From: CAVXTT01 sp963764685
GTDB taxonomy: Bacteria; Bacteroidota; Ignavibacteria; Ignavibacteriales; Ignavibacteriaceae
Direction of reading: 5' to 3'
DNA length: 64,000 nt
NCBI GenBank assembly: GCA_963764685.1
Contig: CAVXTT010000016.1
Coordinates: 248,001 to 312,000, forward strand
Below, in pieces: positions 35,902 to 44,363 of this stretch. The notes beneath the pieces were generated by a model, which had not been told where the DNA came from, made no database searches, and saw only the letters and a program-made list of their open reading frames with translations. How positions within the stretch are numbered: position 1 is the first letter of the stretch; each line of letters begins with the position of its first letter. A program made the translations under genes and the position numbers.

Positions 35902-35954
35902 TAATTTTGAATATCTAATCTGACCGGGACAATTTTCTATTCTATTCCATTAGT

Positions 35955-38900
35955 ATGCAAAAACTTTTAATATTTCTCTTATTTATAGTTCTGACTCCGT
36001 CAATTTTCTCCCAGTTTACAGAATTCCATCCAGAACTTGAATGGTATACAATAAGAGGAAACCATGCAGAAGTCCATTATCATTCCGGTGCCGAACGGAC
36101 TGCAAAAGTAGTAGCAAAGATTGTTGATGAAGTATGGGATCCCATTACCTCATTATATAATTATGAACCGGATCTTGTTCATTTTGTAATTAAAGACATT
36201 GATGATTATTCAAACGGCGCAACTTATTTCTTTGATAATAAGATTGAAATTTGGACAAGTGCACTCGATTTTGACCTCCGCGGTACTCACAACTGGCTGC
36301 GGAATGTAATATCCCACGAGTTTACACATCTGGTGCAGATACAGGCATCAATGAAGACCTCGCGAACTATTCCTGCTGTATTTTTCCAGGTCCTTAATTA
36401 TGAAGATGAACGCAGACCTGATATTCTTTACGGATATCCAAATTTTATTATATCCTACCCGCTTGCTTCTATAAATGTGCCCGCCTGGTTTGCTGAGGGG
36501 ACTGCCCAGTATATGCGTAAAGAATTTAACTATGAGAACTGGGACTCTCACCGTGATATGATCCTTCGTTCCTATGCTCTTGACAGCAATATGCTGACCT
36601 GGAATCAGATGGGGGTATTCGGAAAGACCAGTCTTGGCAATGAGTCAGTTTATAATTCGGGCTTTGCTTTGACAAGGTACATCGCACAAAAGTATGGCGA
36701 GGATAAGCTAAGAAAGATTGCTGAATCCCTGGGCAGCACATTTAACTTTACGATTGACGCTGCATTTAAGGATATACTTGGGAAAGACGGCAATGAAATT
36801 TACAATGAATGGAAGAAATACATTACTGAAGATTACAGGAACCGTACCGAGGATGTGCAAAAAAACCTTGTTGCAGGGGAACAAATTTTAAGTGAAGGTT
36901 TTGGAAACTTTTACCCGGTATACTCTGCTGACGGGAAAAAGGTGCTTTATGTTTCCAATAAATCTTCTGATTATTTCGGTCCGGCAGGTATTTATCTTTA
37001 TGATCTTGAAACAAAGAAAGAAACACCTTTAGTACAAGGAGTCAGATCAACAGTAAAATGGATACCTGGAAGCAACAAGATTATTTATGCTAAAATAAGT
37101 GATGATAATCCCAACTGGTACAATGTGCACGATCTTTATATGTATAATATAGATACTGAAGAAGAGGAGCGGTTAACAGAAAACGTGAGAGCCAATCAGC
37201 CGGCTGTTTCCAATGACGGGAAATCAATTGTCTTTCTGTTTCAAAAAGATGGTACTACTAATATAGGTCTGGTCGATATATCCGGTAAGAATTTTAAGCA
37301 GCTCACTTTCCTCGCAAACGGCGAACAGGTTTATAATCCTGTCTTTTCTCCTGATGACAAATATATTTATTTTGATTACTCTGATCATAACGGGAGAGAT
37401 ATATACAGGATACCGGTTTCCGGGGGTAACACTGAAAGAGTTATTGCAACTCTGGATGATGAAAGAAACCCTGCTTTCACATCCGACGGGAAAATGATTT
37501 ATTCTTCCGACAGGACAGGAATATTTAATATTTACAGTCTGGATCCTAAAACCTCTGAGAGCAAGCAACTGACAAATGTTACCGGGGGGGCATTTATGGC
37601 ATCAGTTAATACTGCCGGGAAAATTGTTTATGCCGGGTATACTTCAAGGGGGTATAAAATATTTGAAATTGACCCGGTTGAGAAGCAGGATCTGATAGCA
37701 GGAAAGGATTATAAAAGGACAGGTAACCCTCCACTGGATTCAGACAACCCGAATGGTGACATAAGTGATTATAATATTGCCGCACTGAAGAATTTTAATG
37801 ATACGGCGACACCTGATTATAAAGAAGAAAAATACAGCGGCGCATTCTCAAGGCTGTCAATCTTTCCTTTCATAAGATTTGATAATTATAATACTACCAG
37901 TAAGTTCGGGGAGAAGATAAAACCAGGTGTTTATTTATCCTCAAGTGATATGCTGAACAGGTTTTCTTTATTTGCAGGCGCCGCAATGAATACACGCCTG
38001 GAAAGGGATTTATTTCTATTATTTGATTACCGGAATAAACTGCCGCTTCTCTTTAATCTCGGAATAAAACCTGAAATGGCTTTGGAACTTTATAGTGTAA
38101 GCAGAAAAGCCGATGTTGATCTTTATTTCGGATCTGATTCTGTCGGCAGCGGCGTAAACTATGATTATATAGTTCCTACAGATGTTACGTACAATTTATT
38201 TGAAGTGGATCTGGCTGCCAGGCATCGTATTTTCTCGAGAGCTCAGAATCTGGAGTTCAGATTTATCTTCAGCAGGTATACAGCTGTACTAGGAAGTTTT
38301 ATATTACCGGATGAAAACAGCACATTATATCCTACCACTTATGACACATATTTTATCGGACGTAACTTCCAGGTGAAATATTCTTTCGATGCAATACTGC
38401 CTGCTGTGGATGATGAGATAAACCCAAAGGGGCAGAGACTGGATATTACGTATAACTATGAGATGAATAAGTTTAATAATGAAGGAAATTATGTAATTGA
38501 GGATGGCTTATTAAAACCTCAATATAATGACTATGATTTTCATCGTTTAGAACTGAACAGCAAAACACATTTCGGCTTGTGGCTGGATCATACACTGACG
38601 GCACAGGTCAGGGCAGGAACAATATTCGGACCTGTAGTCCCTGATTTTTTTGATTTCTTTCTGGGCGGGCTTGCAGGGATGAAAGCTTACCCGTTTTATG
38701 CAATCAGCGGGAATGAATTATTCTGGATAAATCTTACCTACAGGATCCCGTTATTCAGAAATATAGACGGCCGGTTCGGACACCTTTACCTTGATAAAAT
38801 ATTCTTATCCGTCTACGGGGATGCAGGAAATGCCTGGAACGGAGATATTCCACGTTTTAATAAATTTAAAAGAGGTGCTGGTGCTGAACTAAGAATTCAG

Positions 38901-39050
38901 ATGAATTCTTTTTATCTTTTCCCCACAAGTATTTTTTTAAACGGCTCCTACGGCTTTGATGAAGTTGAGCGGATGGTACAGAACGAGACAATAAGGTATG
39001 GCAAGGAATGGAGATTCTATGGGGGTATACTATTCGGGTTTGATTTTTAA
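35955..39050 (+). CDS. MA-clan peptidase / PD40 propeller / beta-barrel fusion
   Basis: A 1031-residue protein in three parts. Residues 1-300: signal peptide and a gluzincin-like domain with NVISHEFTHLVQIQASM (HExxH) and VPAWFAEGTAQYM with the downstream glutamate, as in the peptidase MA family. Residues about 300-600: TolB-like PD40 units (YPVYSADGKKVLYVSNKSSD, NPVFSPDDKYIYFDYSDHNG, NPAFTSDGKMIYSSDRTGIF). Residues about 640-1031: a surface-antigen/Omp85-like barrel (NEINPKGQRLDITYNYEM, DGRFGHLYLDKIFLSVYGDA) ending YGGILFGFDF. This would be an outer-membrane-anchored zinc peptidase. It lies 53 bases after the M6-like gene. Confidence 0.8.
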   Translation: MQKLLIFLLFIVLTPSIFSQFTEFHPELEWYTIRGNHAEVHYHSGAERTAKVVAKIVDEVWDPITSLYNYEPDLVHFVIKDIDDYSNGATYFFDNKIEIWTSALDFDLRGTHNWLRNVISHEFTHLVQIQASMKTSRTIPAVFFQVLNYEDERRPDILYGYPNFIISYPLASINVPAWFAEGTAQYMRKEFNYENWDSHRDMILRSYALDSNMLTWNQMGVFGKTSLGNESVYNSGFALTRYIAQKYGEDKLRKIAESLGSTFNFTIDAAFKDILGKDGNEIYNEWKKYITEDYRNRTEDVQKNLVAGEQILSEGFGNFYPVYSADGKKVLYVSNKSSDYFGPAGIYLYDLETKKETPLVQGVRSTVKWIPGSNKIIYAKISDDNPNWYNVHDLYMYNIDTEEEERLTENVRANQPAVSNDGKSIVFLFQKDGTTNIGLVDISGKNFKQLTFLANGEQVYNPVFSPDDKYIYFDYSDHNGRDIYRIPVSGGNTERVIATLDDERNPAFTSDGKMIYSSDRTGIFNIYSLDPKTSESKQLTNVTGGAFMASVNTAGKIVYAGYTSRGYKIFEIDPVEKQDLIAGKDYKRTGNPPLDSDNPNGDISDYNIAALKNFNDTATPDYKEEKYSGAFSRLSIFPFIRFDNYNTTSKFGEKIKPGVYLSSSDMLNRFSLFAGAAMNTRLERDLFLLFDYRNKLPLLFNLGIKPEMALELYSVSRKADVDLYFGSDSVGSGVNYDYIVPTDVTYNLFEVDLAARHRIFSRAQNLEFRFIFSRYTAVLGSFILPDENSTLYPTTYDTYFIGRNFQVKYSFDAILPAVDDEINPKGQRLDITYNYEMNKFNNEGNYVIEDGLLKPQYNDYDFHRLELNSKTHFGLWLDHTLTAQVRAGTIFGPVVPDFFDFFLGGLAGMKAYPFYAISGNELFWINLTYRIPLFRNIDGRFGHLYLDKIFLSVYGDAGNAWNGDIPRFNKFKRGAGAELRIQMNSFYLFPTSIFLNGSYGFDEVERMVQNETIRYGKEWRFYGGILFGFDF

Positions 39051-39067
39051 AGATTGGAGAAAATCTT

Positions 39068-39890
39068 ATGAAAGTTATCGCGGGAATTTTCTTTCTGACA
39101 TTCTGTATCACAGGCAGTATAAATGCCCAGGTTCAGCTAACGGGGAAACTGCACGAAGATTCTAAACTACTCCTTGCAGATTATAATAAAGGGGTATATA
39201 AGGTAGTATATATGTCTGATGAAAAAAAATCTCCTATACTCGGAGGTTTATTTTCATTGGTATTGCCGGGTGCAGGAGAATTCTATTCAGAGGAATATCT
39301 GAAGGCCGGGATATTCGCAGGTGTTGAAATATTATTAATAACAACTGCTATAGTATATAACAACAAAGGTGATGATCAGACCAGTCACTTCGAAGACTAT
39401 GCCGATGAGCGATGGAGCGTAGTAAAATATGCTGAGTGGCTGAATGAGTATCATGATAAGGAAATAACCATAGATCCCAATACAAGTCTTAACCCCTGGG
39501 AAAGGGTAAATTGGAATGAACTGAACACAAACGAAGAAGGTTCTCATACGCTCCCTCCATATGGTACTCAGCAGTATTATGAGCTGATAGGGAAATATTA
39601 TCAATATTCTTCAGGCTGGGATGATTACTCCGGGGGAGAAAATAATACCCTTACCTCTCCTAACTTTCACTATTATTCCGGGATGAGGGGAGATGCTAAT
39701 GATTATTATAATGTATCTTCGAAAGCAGTGATGCTCATTATACGTAAATCATTTCTTAAGTGCCCTTGATGGTGTATGGAGTGCAGTACAGTTTAACAAG
39801 AACCTGGCATTTAATATCCGGGTTGAAGATAATTATCTTACAAGAGAGACTGAGTTTATTCCAACGTTAAATGTTAAGTTTTCGTTTTAA
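39068..39890 (+). pseudogene. DUF5683-like secreted/membrane protein gene with a frame break
   Basis: Signal peptide (VIAGIFFLTFCITGSINAQ), then SPILGGLFSLVLPGAGEFYS-type segment and a hydrophobic helix (GIFAGVEILLITTAIVYN), resembling DUF5683-like proteins in which an SLxLPGxGxxY motif precedes a membrane helix. The frame stops at 39769, but near 39743 homology-like reading moves to the next frame: VNHFLSALDGVWSAVQFNKN and onward to VKFSF at a TAA, 39888-39890. Removing one base near TACGTAAAT restores one frame of about 274 codons. Last gene of the porU-porV run. Role unknown. Confidence 0.65.
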
Positions 39891-40661
39891 TATTCAGGAT
39901 GAAGTTTCTCACCTGTTGATATATAATCCATGGCATCATTTTTTTTGATGACTAAATAAGGATTATCTCATAATTTCAAAGTATTTTTTGTATAAAGGGG
40001 AATGAACTCGAATAGCTCAGACTATTCTTAGAACCGTCTTAATTTTCTTCGGTCCTTATTAAGCGTATCGCCAAGAAAAGGAAAAACACCGGGTTGATAT
40101 TGTGCTTTCAGTTATACTGGGATCTGTTCTTTGCCGTGCAATAAACGGCTCTGCTCATTTGGCGTAGTGCCGCAACAATAGTAATTCTTCATTGGCCTAT
40201 TTCTTACTTCATAGTGCGTACCCAAATCTTTGCAAATCTTATAAAGGTCAAGCCTGCGCATGAAAGGAGAAGTTGACAAGAATATGCTGGAAAAACCAGA
40301 TCTGAGGAAGCTCGATATACTTGAGTCAGACAGGCTGCGTGCTAATGTATCCGTTTAATGAAATAGAGGAGAGCTTTCTTGAATTAAGCGGTAAGATTAG
40401 TATAGTTAAGAAAGGGTCTAAAAAACAATGAGCCCGATCAGAGGGCTCTGATCAGACTCATTACAGTTGGGCAGGGTGGGAATTTTTAAAACTTGTAACC
40501 TAAAGTTAGGAATAATTTTCTGAATATAACAATACCTATCCTGAATACCGGAAATAAAATTTTTAATTTTATTTTTTTTAAATGTAGTGATAAATATTAC
40601 AAAAATCATTGCATTTTCTTCTCAAGTTACAATTTAAATTAAAATAACAATTATTTACCTA
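39891..40661. other. Gene-poor stretch holding a DUF421 fossil and a palindrome
   Basis: Contains the decayed DUF421 gene described separately (40007-40431). Just after it, 40427-40462 is an imperfect palindrome with two alternative folds (AATGAG/CTCATT outside, GATCAGAG/CTCTGATC inside). On the minus strand it is followed by GTTTTTTAG like a terminator, but no minus-strand gene is visible upstream of it. The remaining 200 bases are AT-rich leader of the response-regulator gene. Confidence 0.5.
40007..40431 (+). pseudogene. Remnant of a DUF421 (YetF-like) membrane protein gene
   Basis: Pieces of one protein family appear in order but in changing frames: RIAQTILRTVLIFF (from about 40013), DIVLSVILGSVLCRAINGSA (from about 40095), ATIVILHWPISYFIVRTQIF (about 40173), GEVDKNMLEKPDLRKLDILE (about 40266) and MYPFNEIEESFLELSGKISI with VKKGSKKQ and a stop at 40429. 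DUF421 proteins contain exactly such a chain: a membrane part with LGSxxxRAING, then a soluble domain ending E.GxISV.KK. At least three frame changes and no single open frame show that the gene is dead, unless the consensus is very poor here. Confidence 0.6.
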
Positions 40662-41057
40662 TTGAACATTCTAATCTGCGAAGATGAAAGATTAATTGCG
40701 CTGGATCTTTGTGCAAGTATTGGCAAAATGGGGCACAATATTGTTAGTGTCTGCCATTGCGGGAAAGATCTAATCGATAAAGCTAAAACATTCTCACCAG
40801 ACCTCATATTAACCGACATCTCACTTGCAGGTGATATGAGCGGGATCGAAGCGATTAAATTAATAAAGGCCTGGAAGTATATTCCTTTTATTTATATATC
40901 AGGTTTAAAGGATGAGAATACCTTTAATCTTGCCATGGAAACTGAGCCAAAAGCATTTATATCGAAACCATACAGCTATAAGGAATTAGAAAGTCATATA
41001 GATGGTTGTCTCCATAAAAATATATCAGAATCAAAGGAAAATTTATTCAAATTGTGA
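40662..41057 (+). CDS. Stand-alone response regulator receiver protein
   Basis: A 131-residue CheY-like protein with a TTG start (NILICEDERLIALDLCASIG). Acidic pair ED at positions 6-7, phosphoacceptor aspartate in FSPDLILTDISLAGDMSGIE, Ser of FIYISGLKDENTF, and lysine in AFISKPYSYKELE. No output domain follows, only a short polar tail. It would act by protein contact or in a phosphorelay. No histidine kinase is encoded nearby. A terminator follows at 41147. Confidence 0.85.
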   Translation: MNILICEDERLIALDLCASIGKMGHNIVSVCHCGKDLIDKAKTFSPDLILTDISLAGDMSGIEAIKLIKAWKYIPFIYISGLKDENTFNLAMETEPKAFISKPYSYKELESHIDGCLHKNISESKENLFKL

Positions 41058-41146
41058 TAGTCAGCATAGAAATAATAAAAAAAAATAATTATATAGGCGT
41101 GTGAGAGATATAGTTAAAACCCTGATTCGGTTTAAGATAAGGTAAG

Positions 41147-41172
41147 GCTCCGGTAATTCCGGAGCTTTTTTT
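41147..41172 (+). terminator. Rho-independent terminator of the response regulator gene
   Basis: Perfect 7-bp stem GCTCCGG / CCGGAGC with loop TAATT, followed by TTTTTTTA. It lies 90 bases after the stop of the response-regulator gene. Confidence 0.85.
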
Positions 41173-41267
41173 ATTTGTATACTGCAGCACTGAAAAATTG
41201 AAATAATTTTATTTATTTAGTGATGAGCAATAGTGACCCCAATGCTCAGTTAATAAAGTAATCTGAC

Positions 41268-41296
41268 AAAAAAGCCCCGGAAACGGGGCTTTTCTT
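41268..41296. terminator. Bidirectional terminator
   Basis: Stem GCCCCG / CGGGGC with GAAA loop, preceded by AAAAAA and followed by TTTTCTTTTTT, so it can act in both directions. On the minus strand it closes the surface-sugar locus just after the stop at 41299. Confidence 0.85.
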
Positions 41297-41298
41297 TT

Positions 41299-42084
41299 TT
41301 AATCCTCAGATTGGAATTTTCGAAATGCGAATAGAACTTGTTTGATATAATTTACGGGGAAAGAAAGACCCGATAATCCGTAATTACGGGGTTTTTCATT
41401 AACGGGGAAATAAGCAGTTCCAAACAACCAGTCCCATATTGCCAATTTAGTACTAAAATTCCGGTTATAAGCGTTGTTATCTTTATCAGCGTGATGCCAT
41501 CTGTGCATTTCAGGTCCGTTTATTATAAACTGAAGTCTTCCCGAATGAACATTTATGTTTGAGTGAATATACATCCCCCAACCAGCATCAATGAAACCTT
41601 TAATAACTGCAACCTCAGGAGCAGCTCCCAGCAATATTATTGGTGCAAATTCGATCGTCTGGTTAATTAAAATTTCCAAAGGATGAGATCTTGATCCCGC
41701 CAGCCAATCGATATCCTTATTGGTATGATGGGCTTCGTGTGTACGCCAGAATATTTTAGAATTATGCTGAAACCTGTGAAACCAGTAAATATAAAAGTCG
41801 TGTACTACAAGAAAAAATAATATCTGGAATATAACCGGCCATGCTGAGACCAACCTGAGTCTGGAAAGTTCTGTCTGATTATCAATAATCTGAATAACGA
41901 ATGATATCACCAGCCCTAAAATATAACTTTGAACAAGAGTATAGAGTACGAAATCATTGAAGAATCCTTCTCTTAAGAATTTTTGATTAGATGTGTAAGG
42001 AAATTTTCTCTCCAGGAGAATTATTCCCGAAGCAAAAGCCACTATCAGAATGGAAAAGAGCAGCCTGATTTGTTCAACACTCAT
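41299..42084 (-). CDS. Fatty acid hydroxylase / sterol desaturase family protein
   Basis: A 261-residue integral membrane protein with the di-iron histidine clusters of the family: HDFYIYWFHRFQHNSKIFWR (HxxxxxWFHRxxH), THEAHHTNKDIDW and MHRWHHADKDNNAYNRNF. Several helices precede the motifs (LVISFVIQIIDN, FQILFFLVVHDFYIYW). It probably hydroxylates or desaturates a lipid; the substrate is unknown. It is last in the minus-strand locus, 5 bases after the NeuB gene, so it may modify the lipid carrier or the anchor of the surface sugar (inference). Confidence 0.85.
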   Translation of the reverse strand: MSVEQIRLLFSILIVAFASGIILLERKFPYTSNQKFLREGFFNDFVLYTLVQSYILGLVISFVIQIIDNQTELSRLRLVSAWPVIFQILFFLVVHDFYIYWFHRFQHNSKIFWRTHEAHHTNKDIDWLAGSRSHPLEILINQTIEFAPIILLGAAPEVAVIKGFIDAGWGMYIHSNINVHSGRLQFIINGPEMHRWHHADKDNNAYNRNFSTKLAIWDWLFGTAYFPVNEKPRNYGLSGLSFPVNYIKQVLFAFRKFQSED

Positions 42085-42089
42085 AATTC

Positions 42090-42992
42090 CTATAGAGATG
42101 TTATTGTTTCAACCGATTTGAAACGACGAAGCTTATTTCTTGCGCTTAGCTCACTATTATATACTTTTTTAATACCGTCTCCCAGGGCCTTTTCAATATC
42201 ACGTATATTGGATATAAGTTTCATAAAGCCGATTACCTCGACAGACGCCGCCTGATCAGTACCCCACATTGCTCTGTCCAACGTTAAATGTCTCTCAATA
42301 AAGGCTGCTCCTAAAGCAACTGCCGCCCATGAAGGTGCTAGCCCTACTTCGTGACCGGAATAACCGACCGGAACATCCGGATATTTATATTTCAGTGTTG
42401 TTATCATATTAAGGTTTACTTCATCTAGTTTGCAAGGGTATGAAGAAGTTGAATGAGCGATCATTAAATTTTGTTCACCTAAGATATTTACCGCTGTAGA
42501 TATTTCCTCCATAGTGGACATACCTGTGGAGAGCATAATGGGTTTATTAAGTTTCCTATGCTTCAGCAGCAGATCAAGATCGGTAAGACAGGCAGATGCA
42601 ATCTTATATATAGGGGGATCAAATTGAGAAATAAAGTCTACTGCTTCTTCATCCCAGCAGGAAGAAAACCAGGTTATTTTTTTCTGTTTACAAAAGTCAG
42701 CTAGTTCAGAATACTGATCCTCATTGAACTCAACTTTATGTCTGTACTCAATGTAGGTCATTCTGCCCCAGGGAGTGTCCCTTTCAATGTCCCACTGATC
42801 ACGTGGTGTACATATTTCAGGAGTACGCTTTTGAAACTTTACGGCATCACATCCCGCAAAGCATGCTCCTTCGATCATCTTTTTTGCTATTTCAACTGAA
42901 CCATTATGATTGATACCTATCTCTGCAATAACGAATACGGGTTCCCCGTCACCGATAGCCCTGCAGCCTGCATAAATCTTTCGCTGATCCAT
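42090..42992 (-). CDS. NeuB-family ulosonic acid synthase, lacking the SAF domain
   Basis: A 300-residue NeuB-like (alpha/beta)8 barrel: VFVIAEIGINHNGSVEIAKK, CDAVKFQKRTPEICTPRDQW, YKIASACLTDLD, KPIMLSTGMSTMEEI and VPVGYSGHEVGLAPSWAAVA. These carry the residues for PEP and metal binding. It condenses PEP with an aldose (ManNAc in sialic acid synthesis). The protein ends at NKLRRFKSVETI, without the C-terminal SAF/antifreeze domain of 50-60 residues that standard NeuB has; shorter members of the family are known. Actual sugar substrate unknown. Neighbours are a KdsC-like phosphatase and an SDR. Confidence 0.88.
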   Translation of the reverse strand: MDQRKIYAGCRAIGDGEPVFVIAEIGINHNGSVEIAKKMIEGACFAGCDAVKFQKRTPEICTPRDQWDIERDTPWGRMTYIEYRHKVEFNEDQYSELADFCKQKKITWFSSCWDEEAVDFISQFDPPIYKIASACLTDLDLLLKHRKLNKPIMLSTGMSTMEEISTAVNILGEQNLMIAHSTSSYPCKLDEVNLNMITTLKYKYPDVPVGYSGHEVGLAPSWAAVALGAAFIERHLTLDRAMWGTDQAASVEVIGFMKLISNIRDIEKALGDGIKKVYNSELSARNKLRRFKSVETITSL

Positions 42993-43027
42993 ATGCCCTC
43001 CTAAAATATTTCTACATACTTCAGTCG

Positions 43028-43558
43028 TTAATTATCAGAATTCAATGCAATGATCAATTCAGCAAATTCTCTGAATGCTCCTTGTCCTCCTTTTGCTTCA
43101 CAAACGAAATCAACAGCTGCCCTTACATCTGACATACCATCAGAAGGGGATGCCGTTAATCCCACCAGTTTCATCAGTTCCAGATCGTTAACATCATCTC
43201 CTATGTATGCGATCTGTTCAGCCTTCAGCTTATTGCGTTCAAGTATTTCAGGAAGAAGAATTTGTTTCTCCTTAACTCCCAGGAATAACTCCGTGATTTT
43301 TAATTTCTCAGCTCTTTTTTTAACAGAACCCGAAAGTTCCCCGGTTATAATACCTGTTTCAATTTTAAGTAAGTTCCTGAGTCGTTCGACTCCCATCCCG
43401 TCACGGATTGAGAATCTCTTCATTACTTCACCGGTTTCTGAATAATATACTCCCGTATCGGTCAGGACTCCGTCATTATCGGTTATGACAAGTTTTATTT
43501 TGCGGGCAGCACCCGATAAGTGTTTATTATTTTCCTTAAGAATTTCTGCTACTACCAT
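43028..43558 (-). CDS. KdsC-like HAD phosphatase
   Basis: A 176-residue C0-type HAD phosphatase. Motif I is LVITDNDGVLTDTGVYY (DxDGVxTD), then FSIRDGMGVERLR, motif II GIITGELS, motif III lysine in KKRAEKLK, motif IV YIGDDVNDLELM. This is the pattern of Kdo-8-phosphate phosphatase and of the phosphatase domain of CMP-sialate synthetases. With NeuB next to it, it most likely removes phosphate from the ulosonic acid 9- or 8-phosphate. It overlaps the SDR gene by 7 bases. Confidence 0.88.
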   Translation of the reverse strand: MVVAEILKENNKHLSGAARKIKLVITDNDGVLTDTGVYYSETGEVMKRFSIRDGMGVERLRNLLKIETGIITGELSGSVKKRAEKLKITELFLGVKEKQILLPEILERNKLKAEQIAYIGDDVNDLELMKLVGLTASPSDGMSDVRAAVDFVCEAKGGQGAFREFAELIIALNSDN

Positions 43559-44361
43559 ATTGTCCAGCCTCCGTCAACAACTAGATTTGCACCGGTCATA
43601 TAAGAGGACGCATCGCTTGCCAGGAATACAATTGCTCCCTTATAATCGCCGGGAGTTGCCATCCGTCCTAAGGGTGTCCGCTCTGAATAATTTTTAATGA
43701 AGAAAGTTTCCTGCTTATTTTCTACACCCCCGGGGGAAAGACAATTTACCCTGACACCTTTATTGCCCCAATAAGCAGCTAAGAAACGGGTAAAGGAGAT
43801 TACAGCACCTTTGGTAACAGGATATGCAGCCGACTTATAAAATGTCTGTCTTCCTGATTCATCTACGTATAAGGATTGATCCGGAGCAACAATACCGTAT
43901 GTGGAAGCAATATTGATAATGCTTCCTGATCCGGCTTTGCTCATTGCAGTACCGATGATCTGGGAACAGATAAAGGTGCCTGTAATGTTTACTTCCAAAG
44001 ATTTCTTCCACAATTCAAGAGGATAATTTTCAAATGCTGACTGTTCGAGTCCCGCAGCAGGATTTTCAAACATATCATTTATTGCAGCATTATTTACAAG
44101 CACATCCACTCTACCAAAAGTGTCAAGCACAGATTCTTTAAGTGCTTTTACAGATTCATACGATGATATATCTGCACCAATGCCTAAAGAGCTATTCCCC
44201 AATTCGCAGGCAAAAGATTTAGACTTCTCATCGTCAATATCGGCAACAATAACAGCAGCACCTGCTTCAGCCAATGCCCTGCAGTGATTACTCCCGAGGA
44301 AACCTAATGCACCTGTAACAACTGCAACTTTGTTCTCAAGTGAAAACAGGGAACTTCTCAT
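43552..44361 (-). CDS. Short-chain dehydrogenase/reductase (SDR)
   Basis: A 269-residue classical SDR: NAD(P)-binding VAVVTGALGFLGSNHCRALA, VDVLVNNAAIND, catalytic serine in SGSIINIAST, YxxxK in SAAYPVTKGAVIS, and the C-terminal GGVENKQET / YMTGANLVVDGGWTIW. Near residue 33 VIVADIDDEK suggests NAD(H) preference. In the locus it probably oxidises or reduces the sugar precursor before or after the aminotransferase step (inference). The next gene upstream stops 2 bases before its start. Confidence 0.88.
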   Translation of the reverse strand: MRSSLFSLENKVAVVTGALGFLGSNHCRALAEAGAAVIVADIDDEKSKSFACELGNSSLGIGADISSYESVKALKESVLDTFGRVDVLVNNAAINDMFENPAAGLEQSAFENYPLELWKKSLEVNITGTFICSQIIGTAMSKAGSGSIINIASTYGIVAPDQSLYVDESGRQTFYKSAAYPVTKGAVISFTRFLAAYWGNKGVRVNCLSPGGVENKQETFFIKNYSERTPLGRMATPGDYKGAIVFLASDASSYMTGANLVVDGGWTIW

Positions 44362-44363
44362 TT

